From Sporosarcina luteola (lineage in GTDB: Bacteria; Bacillota; Bacilli; Bacillales_A; Planococcaceae), in assembly GCF_023715535.1 (NCBI RefSeq), contig NZ_JAMBOI010000004.1, forward strand, positions 62,001 to 126,000: 64,000 nt of DNA, given 5' to 3'. The notes under the pieces were generated by a model that searched no databases, was not told the origin of the DNA, and saw nothing but the letters and a program-made list of their open reading frames with translations. How positions within the stretch are numbered: the first letter of the stretch is position 1; each line of letters begins with the position of its first letter. This document shows, in pieces, positions 1-7,461 of the stretch. The translations under genes and the position numbers were made by a program.

Positions 1-171
1 ACAGGATCTATGCTAGGTGTCCCGATGGTTGAGTAATATTCTTCAACTCATGGATAGAAAAAGGAGAAATTCACGCACCGGATTGGCTTGAGGAACCAAC
101 TGCTCTATAATCTGCTTTTTCAACTGTTCGCGTTCATTAATTTTATTTTATTTCTTCACCTTCATATCCAT
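1..171 (-). pseudogene. Decayed N-terminal fragment of an IS1182-type transposase
   Basis: Reading leftwards from an ATG at 171, one frame gives a stop after seven codons, then INEREQLKKQIIEQLVPQ and ANPVREF. A neighbouring frame continues as FFYP-stop-VEEYYSTIGTPSIDP up to the window edge. This pattern (EQLVPxxxxVRxx, then FIYPLVExxYSxxGRPSIDPV) is the N-terminal signature I associate with IS1182-family transposases. The reading is broken by an early stop, an apparent deletion with frameshift between VREF and FFYP, and a stop where Leu is expected, so the copy cannot make a full transposase. The rest of the element, if any, lies outside the window. The family name is from memory of the motif, not from a search. 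Confidence 0.62.
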
Positions 172-197
172 CACCTCACCAGTTAATAAGAAACACC

Positions 198-324
198 GTT
201 GATTGGAGCGGAGAGCGGCGACTCCAGCGGGAACAGCGCGAGCTGAAGACCCTGGACTGAGCGCAGCGAGGGAAGCGGCTGAAGCCGTGCCCGCGGAAAG
301 CGTCCGCTCGCAGCGGAAATCAAC
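198..324. repeat. Dispersed palindromic intergenic repeat, copy A
   Basis: A 127-bp GC-rich block bounded by inverted ends GTTGATT (198-204) and AATCAAC (318-324). Inside are CGGCGACTCC, GCGGGAA, CGAGCTGAA and GTGCCCGCGGAAAGCGTCCG. The same string order recurs at 39820-39940. It resembles an abundant non-coding repeat that I recall from many Bacillus-group genomes. Its base composition differs from the flanking DNA and a frame that stays open through it has no protein features. Function unknown; a folded RNA or a small mobile palindromic element are both possible. Confidence 0.8.
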
Positions 325-361
325 ACTGTTAGCTTCATCTCTACTAACTTATACGAAAAAG

Positions 362-402
362 ACTGTAGGCAAACACCAAAATTCATGGTGTTTGTCTACA
401 GT
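362..402. repeat. Perfectly paired 17-bp hairpin, possibly an IS end
   Basis: ACTGTAGGCAAACACCA (362-378) pairs with TGGTGTTTGTCTACAGT (386-402) with a single G-U wobble and a 7-base loop. No T-run follows directly, so it is a poor terminator by itself. The ACTGTAG...CTACAGT ends look like terminal repeats of IS1182-type elements, which fits the transposase remnant at 1-171, but that link is an inference. Confidence 0.5.
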
Positions 403-406
403 ATGT

Positions 407-434
407 GAACCCTTTTCTATAAGGGTTCTTTTTT
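407..434 (+). terminator. Rho-independent terminator before spoIVFA
   Basis: GAACCC (407-412) pairs with GGGTTC (423-428), followed by six T. It would end rightward transcription coming from the left of the window, so spoIVFA needs its own promoter between about 435 and 520. A CATATACT at 509-516 resembles a sigma-E -10 element, which would match spoIVFAB regulation in B. subtilis, but no convincing -35 is visible. Confidence 0.7.
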
Positions 435-540
435 ATATGTGCCAATCGTACTGTACAGATAATAAAGAGCCACTTGGACATTTGCCCATAATATTCAGAG
501 TACACCCGTCATATACTGAGGAAAAAGGTGGTGTGGCGGG

Positions 541-1092
541 GTGAAATGGAAAACAAAATGGTTCATTGCAATCATACTAACAATTGGCGTATTCTGCTTT
601 GCCAAATTGGAAGAGGCCGGAGTCATCAGCAAGCCTGTTACCCAATATATAACGACAGGCAAAGATTTCATTGTCATGAAAAAGTGGGTTGCCTCAATAA
701 TCGGTGATCCCGACGAGGATACGATCACAGTTTCTGCCGATTCTATAGAGGAGATGCCTTTTGCTGCATATGAATCGATGCAGCCCTATAAGGATGGCGT
801 CATCGCTTCGTATGCACATCCGATGCCGATCATAGCCCAAGGGGACGGGCTTATCGTTTTCACCGGCTTTACCCGGCAATCAGGAAAGACGATCACCGTT
901 TTGTACGATGACGGGGACGAAGTGACGTACGGATTTGTTGGGACGATTTCAAAGCTACCCTATTCGACTGTGAAAAAGGGGGACACGCTTGCCCTTATGA
1001 ATGAAGAGGCAATCTACTTAAAAGTGAAACGGGAAGGGGTCGTATTGGAAGCGGCGGTTTTGGCTACTTATTTCTCGGAAGATACGAAATGA
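541..1092 (+). CDS. spoIVFA: Stage IV sporulation protein FA, short form
   Basis: Membrane protein of the forespore outer membrane that holds and inhibits the SpoIVFB protease until a forespore signal arrives. GTG start behind a G-rich stretch. One membrane segment at residues 6-22, a linker, then a degenerate M23/LytM-like domain from about residue 83 to the end; the catalytic HxH expected in active M23 enzymes is absent (YGFVG at 130-134). At 183 residues it is much shorter than the B. subtilis protein (264); the cytosolic part before the membrane segment is essentially missing. Its last four bases overlap spoIVFB (ATGA), indicating translational coupling. Assignment rests on domain layout and on the spoIVFB-rplU context. 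Confidence 0.82.
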   Translation: MKWKTKWFIAIILTIGVFCFAKLEEAGVISKPVTQYITTGKDFIVMKKWVASIIGDPDEDTITVSADSIEEMPFAAYESMQPYKDGVIASYAHPMPIIAQGDGLIVFTGFTRQSGKTITVLYDDGDEVTYGFVGTISKLPYSTVKKGDTLALMNEEAIYLKVKREGVVLEAAVLATYFSEDTK

Positions 1093-1703
1093 AGCTTCGC
1101 CTTCATCCAATTTTGGCACCATTTTTCCTCGTGCTGATGTTCACGGGTGGATTGGCGTTTTACGCTCTCGTCTTCATCTCCCTACTCTTCCATGAGGCGG
1201 GCCATATTTTCGCTGCAAAAATGTCGGGCATGAAAGTCAGGTCATGCACAATCATGCCTTATGGAGGAGAACTGCGAATACCCGACCGATATGCTTACGG
1301 AAAAAGCCAAAGAGTGGCCGTTGCTATCGGTGGACCTGCTGCGACAGCAATTCTTCTCCTGCTATCGATGCTTTTTGACTTACCCGGAAATGAACAATTC
1401 ATGCGCATCCAATTAGTGATCCTGGCCCTGAATCTATTGCCTATATTGCCGCTCGATGGTGGACAGGCCATCAGTGCCATGCTTGAAAAGGAAGAGAATA
1501 AATATAAAGTGAGATCTGCATTTCTCGTCTATTCCATCGCAGTTTTACTGGCTGTCAGCCTACTCCTTCTTCTAGGACTTCCGGAAACCGTCCTTTTTCT
1601 TTCGTTAGCACTATTTTTATTGATTCAAAACATTTCTGCTTTCAAGTTCCGGAAATATGAACAAGCCTATGAGCAATTAAAAAGAAAACAGTTGACGCCA
1701 TGA
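1089..1703 (+). CDS. spoIVFB: Site-2-type intramembrane metalloprotease SpoIVFB, without CBS domain
   Basis: Expected to cleave the 20-residue pro-sequence from sigma-K during late sporulation. HEAGH at residues 35-39 supplies the zinc-binding HExxH, and NLLPILPLDGG at 115-125 supplies the second motif with the third ligand Asp123. Several hydrophobic segments span the protein. It ends at residue 204, shortly after the last membrane segment, whereas B. subtilis SpoIVFB is 288 residues and carries a C-terminal CBS domain that senses ATP. The stop is followed directly by the rplU promoter, so the short form is not caused by the window edge. Confidence 0.9.
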   Translation: MKLRLHPILAPFFLVLMFTGGLAFYALVFISLLFHEAGHIFAAKMSGMKVRSCTIMPYGGELRIPDRYAYGKSQRVAVAIGGPAATAILLLLSMLFDLPGNEQFMRIQLVILALNLLPILPLDGGQAISAMLEKEENKYKVRSAFLVYSIAVLLAVSLLLLLGLPETVLFLSLALFLLIQNISAFKFRKYEQAYEQLKRKQLTP

Positions 1704-1720
1704 CCTGCGCGTGGTAATAT
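1692..1720 (+). promoter_or_regulatory. Sigma-A promoter of rplU
   Basis: TTGACG (1692-1697), 17 bases, TAATAT (1715-1720). It overlaps the last codons of spoIVFB and leads into the L21 leader. Confidence 0.85.
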
Positions 1721-1730
1721 TTTAATGTTA

Positions 1731-1831
1731 TTGTTTGTAGCGCACCCGTGCTACAACCGCACTGACAAGGTACAAGCATCCGAAAGGGTCACCTATGAAG
1801 GCGAGTCTGAGTCTATAGAGGAGGTGCAAGT
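1731..1831 (+). promoter_or_regulatory. Ribosomal L21 leader RNA
   Basis: The roughly 100-base untranslated stretch before rplU carries GTAGCGCACCCGTGCTAC, a short hairpin, followed by AACCGCAC, ACAAGGTACAAGC and paired AGG/CCT elements ending at the GAGGAGGTG ribosome site. This matches the position and general sequence of the Firmicutes L21 leader, thought to mediate autoregulation by L21. No coding frame in it has a credible start. Confidence 0.75.
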
Positions 1832-2140
1832 ATGTACGCAATCATTGAAACTGGTGGAAAACAAATCAAAGTTGAAAAAGGTCAAGAAATCTTCATCGAG
1901 AAATTAGTCGGCGAAGCTGAAGAGACTGTAACATTCGACAAAGTTCTATTCGTTGGTGGAGAAGACGTGAAAGTCGGCGCTCCATTCGTGGAAGGTGCTT
2001 CTGTAACGGCTAAAATCGTTAAACAAGGCCGCGCTAAGAAAATCACTGTTTTCAAATACAAGCCGAAAAAGAACTACCACAAAAAGCAAGGTCATCGTCA
2101 GCCATACACAAAAGTTGTCATCGAAGGCATCAACGCGTAA
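1832..2140 (+). CDS. rplU: Large-subunit ribosomal protein bL21
   Basis: Binds 23S rRNA domain II. 102 residues, the usual length; starts [11 protein letters not shown] and contains the family signature [14 protein letters not shown] near the C-terminus. Start preceded by GGAGGTG at 1820-1826. First gene of rplU-prp-rpmA, transcribed from the promoter at 1692 through the L21 leader. Confidence 0.98.
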   Translation: MYAIIETGGKQIKVEKGQEIFIEKLVGEAEETVTFDKVLFVGGEDVKVGAPFVEGASVTAKIVKQGRAKKITVFKYKPKKNYHKKQGHRQPYTKVVIEGINA

Positions 2141-2145
2141 GCGGC

Positions 2146-2469
2146 ATGATCAAAATCATTATTGATGAACAATCCGGCCGCATCAGCTCTTTTGAGATGA
2201 AAGGCCATGCCGATTTCGCAGAACATGGAAAAGACCTCGTCTGTGCGGGCGCATCCGCGGTTTCATTCGGAGCCGTCAATGCCGTCATTGCACTCACTGG
2301 CGTAACCCCTGACATCCAACAAGGATCTGACGGAGGTTATTTGAAAGTGATTTTTCCGGAAACGGAGAAAGATGATGAAATCCAATTGATCGTGAAGGCG
2401 ATGATTGTTTCATTACAGACGATTGAACAAGATTATGGGCAACATATAAAAATTATTTTCAACCGATAG
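2146..2469 (+). CDS. prp: Ribosomal-processing cysteine protease Prp
   Basis: Cysteine protease (YsxB family) that removes the short N-terminal extension of L27 in Firmicutes. 107 residues. The catalytic pair is visible as His21 in KGHADFAEHG and Cys33 in DLVCAGASA. It starts five bases after rplU and is followed by rpmA, whose product carries the cleavage motif LQFFASKKG, so enzyme and substrate are neighbours. Confidence 0.95.
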   Translation: MIKIIIDEQSGRISSFEMKGHADFAEHGKDLVCAGASAVSFGAVNAVIALTGVTPDIQQGSDGGYLKVIFPETEKDDEIQLIVKAMIVSLQTIEQDYGQHIKIIFNR

Positions 2470-2772
<303 letters not shown>

Positions 2773-2790
2773 TGTTATTACTAACATTGA

Positions 2791-2823
2791 AAGGACTGCA
2801 TTTTACCGTGCAGTCCTTTTTAT
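2791..2823 (+). terminator. Terminator of rplU-prp-rpmA
   Basis: AAGGACTGCA (2791-2800) pairs with TGCAGTCCTT (2809-2818), followed by a T-rich tail. Confidence 0.9.
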
Positions 2824-2886
2824 TTTTGGCGAATTTTGTGAAAGGGATGCTATACTGTAGTATATGAAACGGTTGGCGGTGAGAAA

Positions 2887-3405
2887 ATGGGATCGGAAGA
2901 CCTGACGGTTGGGAAAGCATTAAAGTTTGCACGCCATGATTTTTTAAATGAACTGCAATTAATGTTATTATATATGGATCTCGGGAAAATGCCCGATGCG
3001 CGAAGGACGCTCTTGGAAGCGACGGAACGGATGCGTCATCTCTCCATGCTGGAAAGGCTACGCCTGCCGAAGACGGAAATGTGGCTTAGCACATTCGAAT
3101 GGAGACATACTGCGTTCTCGAAGAAGTTGCACAGCGACATCATCGCTGGTAATCGAAATGCAAATGACGAGGCGGTCGCCGATTATTTGGAACAGTTGAT
3201 CGTCATTGTTGAGGCAGCGGTCGATCCGATGGATGAATATTTCATTCGTATAGAGGTACATGCTACTGAAAAGCAATGGATGATCCAATTGAGAGTCGAA
3301 GGAGCCCTCTCCGAAACGATCGAATTGCCACAGACGGATGGCGGGTTTGAAGTGAGTGGAGTTCTGAAGAACAAGGAATGGACGTTCACAGTAAGTGGAC
3401 GATAG
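2887..3405 (+). CDS. spo0B: Sporulation phosphorelay phosphotransferase Spo0B
   Basis: Passes phosphate from Spo0F to Spo0A in the sporulation phosphorelay. The phosphorylated histidine is His17 in [10 protein letters not shown], followed by the helical hairpin of the dimerising four-helix bundle; the C-terminal half is a degenerate kinase-like domain. 172 residues, somewhat shorter than in B. subtilis. It lies directly before obg, as in Bacillus. TATACT at 2851-2856 is a possible -10, with no clear -35. Confidence 0.9.
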   Translation: MGSEDLTVGKALKFARHDFLNELQLMLLYMDLGKMPDARRTLLEATERMRHLSMLERLRLPKTEMWLSTFEWRHTAFSKKLHSDIIAGNRNANDEAVADYLEQLIVIVEAAVDPMDEYFIRIEVHATEKQWMIQLRVEGALSETIELPQTDGGFEVSGVLKNKEWTFTVSGR

Positions 3406-3416
3406 GAGGAAAAAAC

Positions 3417-4709
3417 ATGTTTGTCGATCACGTTAAAGTATATGTAAAAGGCGGCAACGGCGGTGATGGAATGGTTGCATTCCGCCGCGAGAAGTATATT
3501 GCATACGGAGGCCCAGCCGGAGGGGATGGCGGAAAAGGCGGCGATGTCGTCTTTATCGTTGACGAAGGCTTGCGGACACTAATGGATTTCCGTTACCAAC
3601 GCCATTTCAAAGCACCGCGCGGAGAGCACGGCGGCAGTAAAAACCAGCACGGAAAAGGCGGCCAGGATATGGTTGTCAAAGTTCCTCCGGGTACAATTGT
3701 CAAGGATGCCGAGACGGAAACAATCATCGCTGACCTCGTTGAGCACGGACAGACAGCGGTCATTGCTAAAGGCGGACGTGGAGGGCGCGGGAACTCACGT
3801 TTTGCAACCCCTCAAAGCCCAGCGCCTGAGCTTTCTGAAAAAGGGGAGCCGGGTGTCGAGCGTGAAATCACACTTGAGTTGAAAGTACTTGCTGACGCAG
3901 GTCTTGTCGGTTTCCCGAGTGTCGGAAAGTCGACATTATTATCTGTCGTATCCGCCGCAAAGCCGAAAATCGCCGATTACCATTTCACGACGCTTGTTCC
4001 GAATCTTGGCATGGTCGAGCTGGAGTCCGGCAATACATTCGTTCTCGCCGATTTGCCGGGACTTATCGAAGGAGCACATGAAGGAGTGGGACTCGGACAT
4101 CAATTCCTGCGCCATATCGAACGGACAAGGGTCATCATCCACGTCGTCGATATGTCTGGGTTGGAAGGACGGGATCCTTACGAGGATTTCATTACAATCA
4201 ATGAAGAGCTTGAGAAATACAACCTCCGTTTGATGGAGCGTCCGCAAATCATCGTGGCCAATAAAATGGACATGCCGGAATCTGAAGAGAATCTGAAGCT
4301 GTTCAAAGAAAAACTCAATGATGAAGAAGCGCTTGTGTTCCCGATTTCCGCAATCACACGTGAAGGCTTGGATCAGCTGTTGTTTGCCGTTGCTGATTTG
4401 CTTGAAACGACGCCAGAGTTCCCGATGCATGAAATCGAGGAAGATGATGAAAATCGTTCAGTATTGTACAAGCATGAAGCCGAAGCCGAGGACTTCAAGA
4501 TTACCCGCGATGATGACGGAGCATTTGTCCTGTCGGGTTATACGCTTGAACGCCTATTTAAGATGACAGACTTCAATTTCGATCAGTCTGTCCGTAAATT
4601 TGCGCGTCAGATGCGTGGAATGGGTATCGATGATGCACTCCGTGAACGCGGGGCGAAGGACGGGGATACGGTAAGGATCCTCGACTTTGAATTCGAATTC
4701 CTTGAATAG
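3417..4709 (+). CDS. obg: GTPase Obg
   Basis: Essential GTPase in 50S assembly and stress and sporulation control. 430 residues. Order: glycine-rich Obg fold (1-158), G domain with G1 GFPSVGKS at 165-172, DLPGLIEGA (switch II) and NKMDMP (G4), then the C-terminal OCT domain. Start chosen at [13 protein letters not shown] after AGGAGG (3405-3410); the frame is open further upstream but only through the end of spo0B. Confidence 0.98.
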   Translation: MFVDHVKVYVKGGNGGDGMVAFRREKYIAYGGPAGGDGGKGGDVVFIVDEGLRTLMDFRYQRHFKAPRGEHGGSKNQHGKGGQDMVVKVPPGTIVKDAETETIIADLVEHGQTAVIAKGGRGGRGNSRFATPQSPAPELSEKGEPGVEREITLELKVLADAGLVGFPSVGKSTLLSVVSAAKPKIADYHFTTLVPNLGMVELESGNTFVLADLPGLIEGAHEGVGLGHQFLRHIERTRVIIHVVDMSGLEGRDPYEDFITINEELEKYNLRLMERPQIIVANKMDMPESEENLKLFKEKLNDEEALVFPISAITREGLDQLLFAVADLLETTPEFPMHEIEEDDENRSVLYKHEAEAEDFKITRDDDGAFVLSGYTLERLFKMTDFNFDQSVRKFARQMRGMGIDDALRERGAKDGDTVRILDFEFEFLE

Positions 4710-4754
4710 GTGACAGTAGCGGTCGGTTAATGATTTGTTGCAAGGAGGCATTCA

Positions 4755-5210
4755 ATGAAGCCATTGGGGGAAGGGCAGTTTTATCTTGTAAGGGAAGATG
4801 TGCTGACGGAGTCAATGTTAAAGATGCTGGAGGCGAAAAGGCTTCTGGCAAGCGGAGAGGAAAGGACAATCCAGGAAGCGACAAAGCGGGTCGGATTGTC
4901 CCGCAGTGCATACTACAAATATAAGGACACCGTCTTCCCGTTCGAGTCGATCGCCCGGGAACGTGTTTTGACGATTTTCATTCAATTGGAGGATCGGAAG
5001 GGCTCGCTTGCAACGATTCTTCGGATTGTTTCGGAAGCGAAATGCAATGTACTGACAATCCACCAGACGATTCCGGTACAAGGCCGCGCAAATATTACGT
5101 TATCACTCGATGTTACCGAGATGCCGATCAAAATGGAGGAATTCATGCAAAAATTGAAAGCCCCGAATTTTATCGATTCCGTCCATTTGATCAGCTCGGG
5201 GGCACTATAA
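4755..5210 (+). CDS. pheB: ACT-domain protein PheB
   Basis: Small regulatory protein (UPF0735 family, 151 residues) encoded beside prephenate dehydratase. Residues 1-60 look like a helix-turn-helix region (TIQEATKRVGLSRSAYYKYKD), followed by an ACT domain from about residue 70, the type of domain that binds amino acids. Start follows AAGGAGG at 4742-4748. The exact role is not established; proximity to pheA suggests aromatic amino acid control. Confidence 0.92.
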   Translation: MKPLGEGQFYLVREDVLTESMLKMLEAKRLLASGEERTIQEATKRVGLSRSAYYKYKDTVFPFESIARERVLTIFIQLEDRKGSLATILRIVSEAKCNVLTIHQTIPVQGRANITLSLDVTEMPIKMEEFMQKLKAPNFIDSVHLISSGAL

Positions 5211-5258
5211 AAGTGGAGAGCGCTTGCTCAGATGCGAACGAGAGATGGAGGAAATGGG

Positions 5259-6140
5259 ATGAGCGAACACGATTACAAGCCAACGGTCGCCTATTTGGGG
5301 CCTGAAGCATCATTTACTCATGTTGCGGCAACTCACCTTTTTGGTACGGATGGTCTAGTTCCACAACCGACAATACCTGATTGTATTGAAGCCGTTACAG
5401 AAGGGCATGTTGCGTATGCAATTGTGCCGCTTGAAAATGCATTGGAAGGCTCCGTACCGATGACAATCGATTATTTATTCCACGGAAGTGAACTGTTCAT
5501 CAACGCGGAAATCTCAATACCGATTGAACAGCATCTGATGGTGAATGAAAAATGGAAGGATTCATTGGAACAGCTTGAATCCGTCCGCTCCCATCCACAT
5601 GCACTTGCACAATGCCATAAATATCTGCAATACCATTACCGCCGTACGCCGTTGATCCAGACGACATCGACTGCAGCGGCTGCAAAGCATATCTCCGAAA
5701 ATTCGGATCTATGCATTGCAGCAATTGGAAATAGTTTAGCTGCTGAAAAATACGGCTTACATATCGCAGAAGAAAATATCCATGATTTTCATTTCAACCA
5801 TACAAGGTTTGTTATCTTGTCATTACGGAAAGGGCAGTTGGAAATGAAAGGCCATTCGGAATTGCCGAAAACGACTTTCATGGTCAAGTTGCCTGAGGAC
5901 GACCGTTCAGGTGTGCTCCATCAAGTACTATCCGTTTTTGCATGGCGGAAGCTTAATTTAAGCAAAATTGAATCCAGGCCGATGAAAACCGGGTTGGGTA
6001 ATTATTTTTTCATCATCGATGTAATGGAAAGTGAAGAGCATCCGATGATGAGAGGAGCTCTTGAAGAGCTTGCCGCACTCAACGTCACTGTACGATCTTT
6101 CGGCACGTATTTCAGTTATGAACAAAGACCTTCACGCTAA
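5259..6140 (+). CDS. pheA: Prephenate dehydratase
   Basis: Converts prephenate to phenylpyruvate in phenylalanine synthesis. 293 residues. The N-terminal catalytic lobe starts TVAYLGPEASFT and has the active-site TTST at 135-138; the C-terminal ACT domain has the ESRP phenylalanine-binding motif at 238-241, so feedback inhibition is expected. Start at MSEHDYK after GGAGGAAATGGG; an upstream in-frame ATG at 5232 has no ribosome site. In B. subtilis NAD-synthesis genes follow pheA; here safA follows directly. Confidence 0.97.
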   Translation: MSEHDYKPTVAYLGPEASFTHVAATHLFGTDGLVPQPTIPDCIEAVTEGHVAYAIVPLENALEGSVPMTIDYLFHGSELFINAEISIPIEQHLMVNEKWKDSLEQLESVRSHPHALAQCHKYLQYHYRRTPLIQTTSTAAAAKHISENSDLCIAAIGNSLAAEKYGLHIAEENIHDFHFNHTRFVILSLRKGQLEMKGHSELPKTTFMVKLPEDDRSGVLHQVLSVFAWRKLNLSKIESRPMKTGLGNYFFIIDVMESEEHPMMRGALEELAALNVTVRSFGTYFSYEQRPSR

Positions 6141-6160
6141 TCACAGTGTGAAGGCTTTTT
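6128..6160 (+). terminator. Terminator overlapping the pheA stop
   Basis: CCTTCAC (6129-6135) pairs with GTGAAGG (6148-6154), followed by five T. The left arm is made of the last pheA codons and the stop lies in the loop. Confidence 0.85.
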
Positions 6161-6314
6161 CATGTTAACAGCAGTGTGGACATCGGTTTTTTGAATGAAT
6201 AAACAAGCCGCTTCTACAATATACATACTAAGAGAGAGGGCGCCTTTGACAAATTTGCGTCACATAGACGGGCGTTCGTTCATACGATGGATTGATGGAA
6301 GGGGGATTTTGTTA

Positions 6315-7454
6315 GTGGATGTCCATATTGTTGTAAAAGGGGATACGTTGTGGAAGATTGCACGCCAGTACGGTATCTCTTTTGATGAATTGAAAAGGGT
6401 GAATGCCCATCTGGCTAATCCGGATTATATCGTTCCGGGCATGAAAATTTTCCTGCCGAAGAAGAAGGCGGACCATATGCCGAGTCAGAAGGGGAAAGAA
6501 AAGATGCCGGAGAAAGCGAAACAGCCGCAAGCACAGGAGAAACCGAGCCCGATCCCATTGCCGAAAGAGAATAATGAATTTGAGATGCCGAAGCCGCCAA
6601 CCGTGCCGATGCAACCGATTCCAAGTGCACCTGTTCAGAAGCCGCCTGCTGCGATGACACCGCCGGCTGAACAACCGATTCAACCTTTGCCGTCTGTACC
6701 GTCCTTACCGCCGATGTCGGCTCCTGTTCCGATGCCGCAAATGCAGATGCCGCAATTTTTTCAACCGATGATGCCGGTGCCTTGCGGATGGATGCCTATT
6801 TATGACGCGGATTGTGCTCCGATGGCATTCCCGAGCTTTACACAACAAATACCTGCGGCCCCCGTTATGCCGCAACAGGTCATGCCGTCGCAGGATTTGC
6901 CGATGCCGCCCGCACGGCTCGGTGTGAAGCCGCCGTCAATTGACATGACCGAAGAGCTTGATGAGTTCGATGAATCGCCGATTTATCCTGGAAGAGGTGC
7001 AGGAGCTTCTCCGCCATATCCGATTACAGGTTGGGAATTGATGGAGTCGCCGATGATGCAGGAACAATCTCCGGAACAACAGGTTTATTGTCCGCCTGAG
7101 CAAGGATATGTACCTCAAATGGTATCACCAGAATATCAAAATCCATATGGGATGATGCAACCGCCGCAGCAGCAGTTCTCATACGTTTATCCATGTCCGC
7201 CAATGCATCAGCCAATGCATCATTGTGGTTGCGGCTGCCATTCGCAAGGATTCTATGGTATGTCTCCAAGCGAGATGCAACCGAATTACATGATGCCGAT
7301 GCAAGTGAGCCCAATGCAAATGCAGCCGGCACAAATGTATCCGATGCAGATGAATCCGATGCCAATGAACCAGATGCAGATGAACCAGATGCAGATGAAT
7401 CCGATGCAAATGCAACCATTTAACCCTATGGACAATTACGGGTGCGGTTGCTGA
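6315..7454 (+). CDS. safA: Spore coat assembly protein SafA with Met-rich tail
   Basis: Morphogenetic protein that in B. subtilis localises to the spore cortex-coat interface and recruits inner-coat proteins. GTG start at 6315, eight bases after GGGGGA, gives MDVHIVVKGDTLWKIA, aligning with the SafA N-terminus. LysM domain at residues 4-47, then about 330 residues rich in Pro, Met and Gln. The last 50 residues are near-tandem MQMN/MQMQ/MNPM units, ending in CGC; another CGCGC occurs earlier. 379 residues, close to B. subtilis SafA (387). CATACTAAG near 6223 could be part of a sporulation sigma-E or sigma-K promoter, unproven. Confidence 0.88.
   Translation: MDVHIVVKGDTLWKIARQYGISFDELKRVNAHLANPDYIVPGMKIFLPKKKADHMPSQKGKEKMPEKAKQPQAQEKPSPIPLPKENNEFEMPKPPTVPMQPIPSAPVQKPPAAMTPPAEQPIQPLPSVPSLPPMSAPVPMPQMQMPQFFQPMMPVPCGWMPIYDADCAPMAFPSFTQQIPAAPVMPQQVMPSQDLPMPPARLGVKPPSIDMTEELDEFDESPIYPGRGAGASPPYPITGWELMESPMMQEQSPEQQVYCPPEQGYVPQMVSPEYQNPYGMMQPPQQQFSYVYPCPPMHQPMHHCGCGCHSQGFYGMSPSEMQPNYMMPMQVSPMQMQPAQMYPMQMNPMPMNQMQMNQMQMNPMQMQPFNPMDNYGCGC
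7297..7425 (+). repeat. Coding repeat array in the safA 3' end
   Basis: Imperfect tandem units of the type CCGATGCAGATGAA and CCAGATGCAGATGAA encode the Met-Gln-Asn-Pro tail of SafA. Such units can change copy number by slippage. Confidence 0.8.
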
Positions 7455-7461
7455 ACGGCGT

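Noticed and set aside
203..544. Open frame of 113 codons on the plus strand before spoIVFA
   Set aside because: It runs through the palindromic repeat, two hairpins and a terminator, and has no ribosome site or protein-like composition.
1725..1907. 60-codon frame in front of and into rplU
   Set aside because: It coincides with the L21 leader RNA and overlaps rplU in another frame.
7024..7419. Long Ser/Ala-rich and His/Leu-rich frames antisense to safA
   Set aside because: They are produced by the tandem codon repeats of the SafA tail; no ribosome sites.
7297..7425. Tandem repeats as a possible CRISPR array
   Set aside because: Units are short, imperfect and in frame within safA, with no unique spacers.
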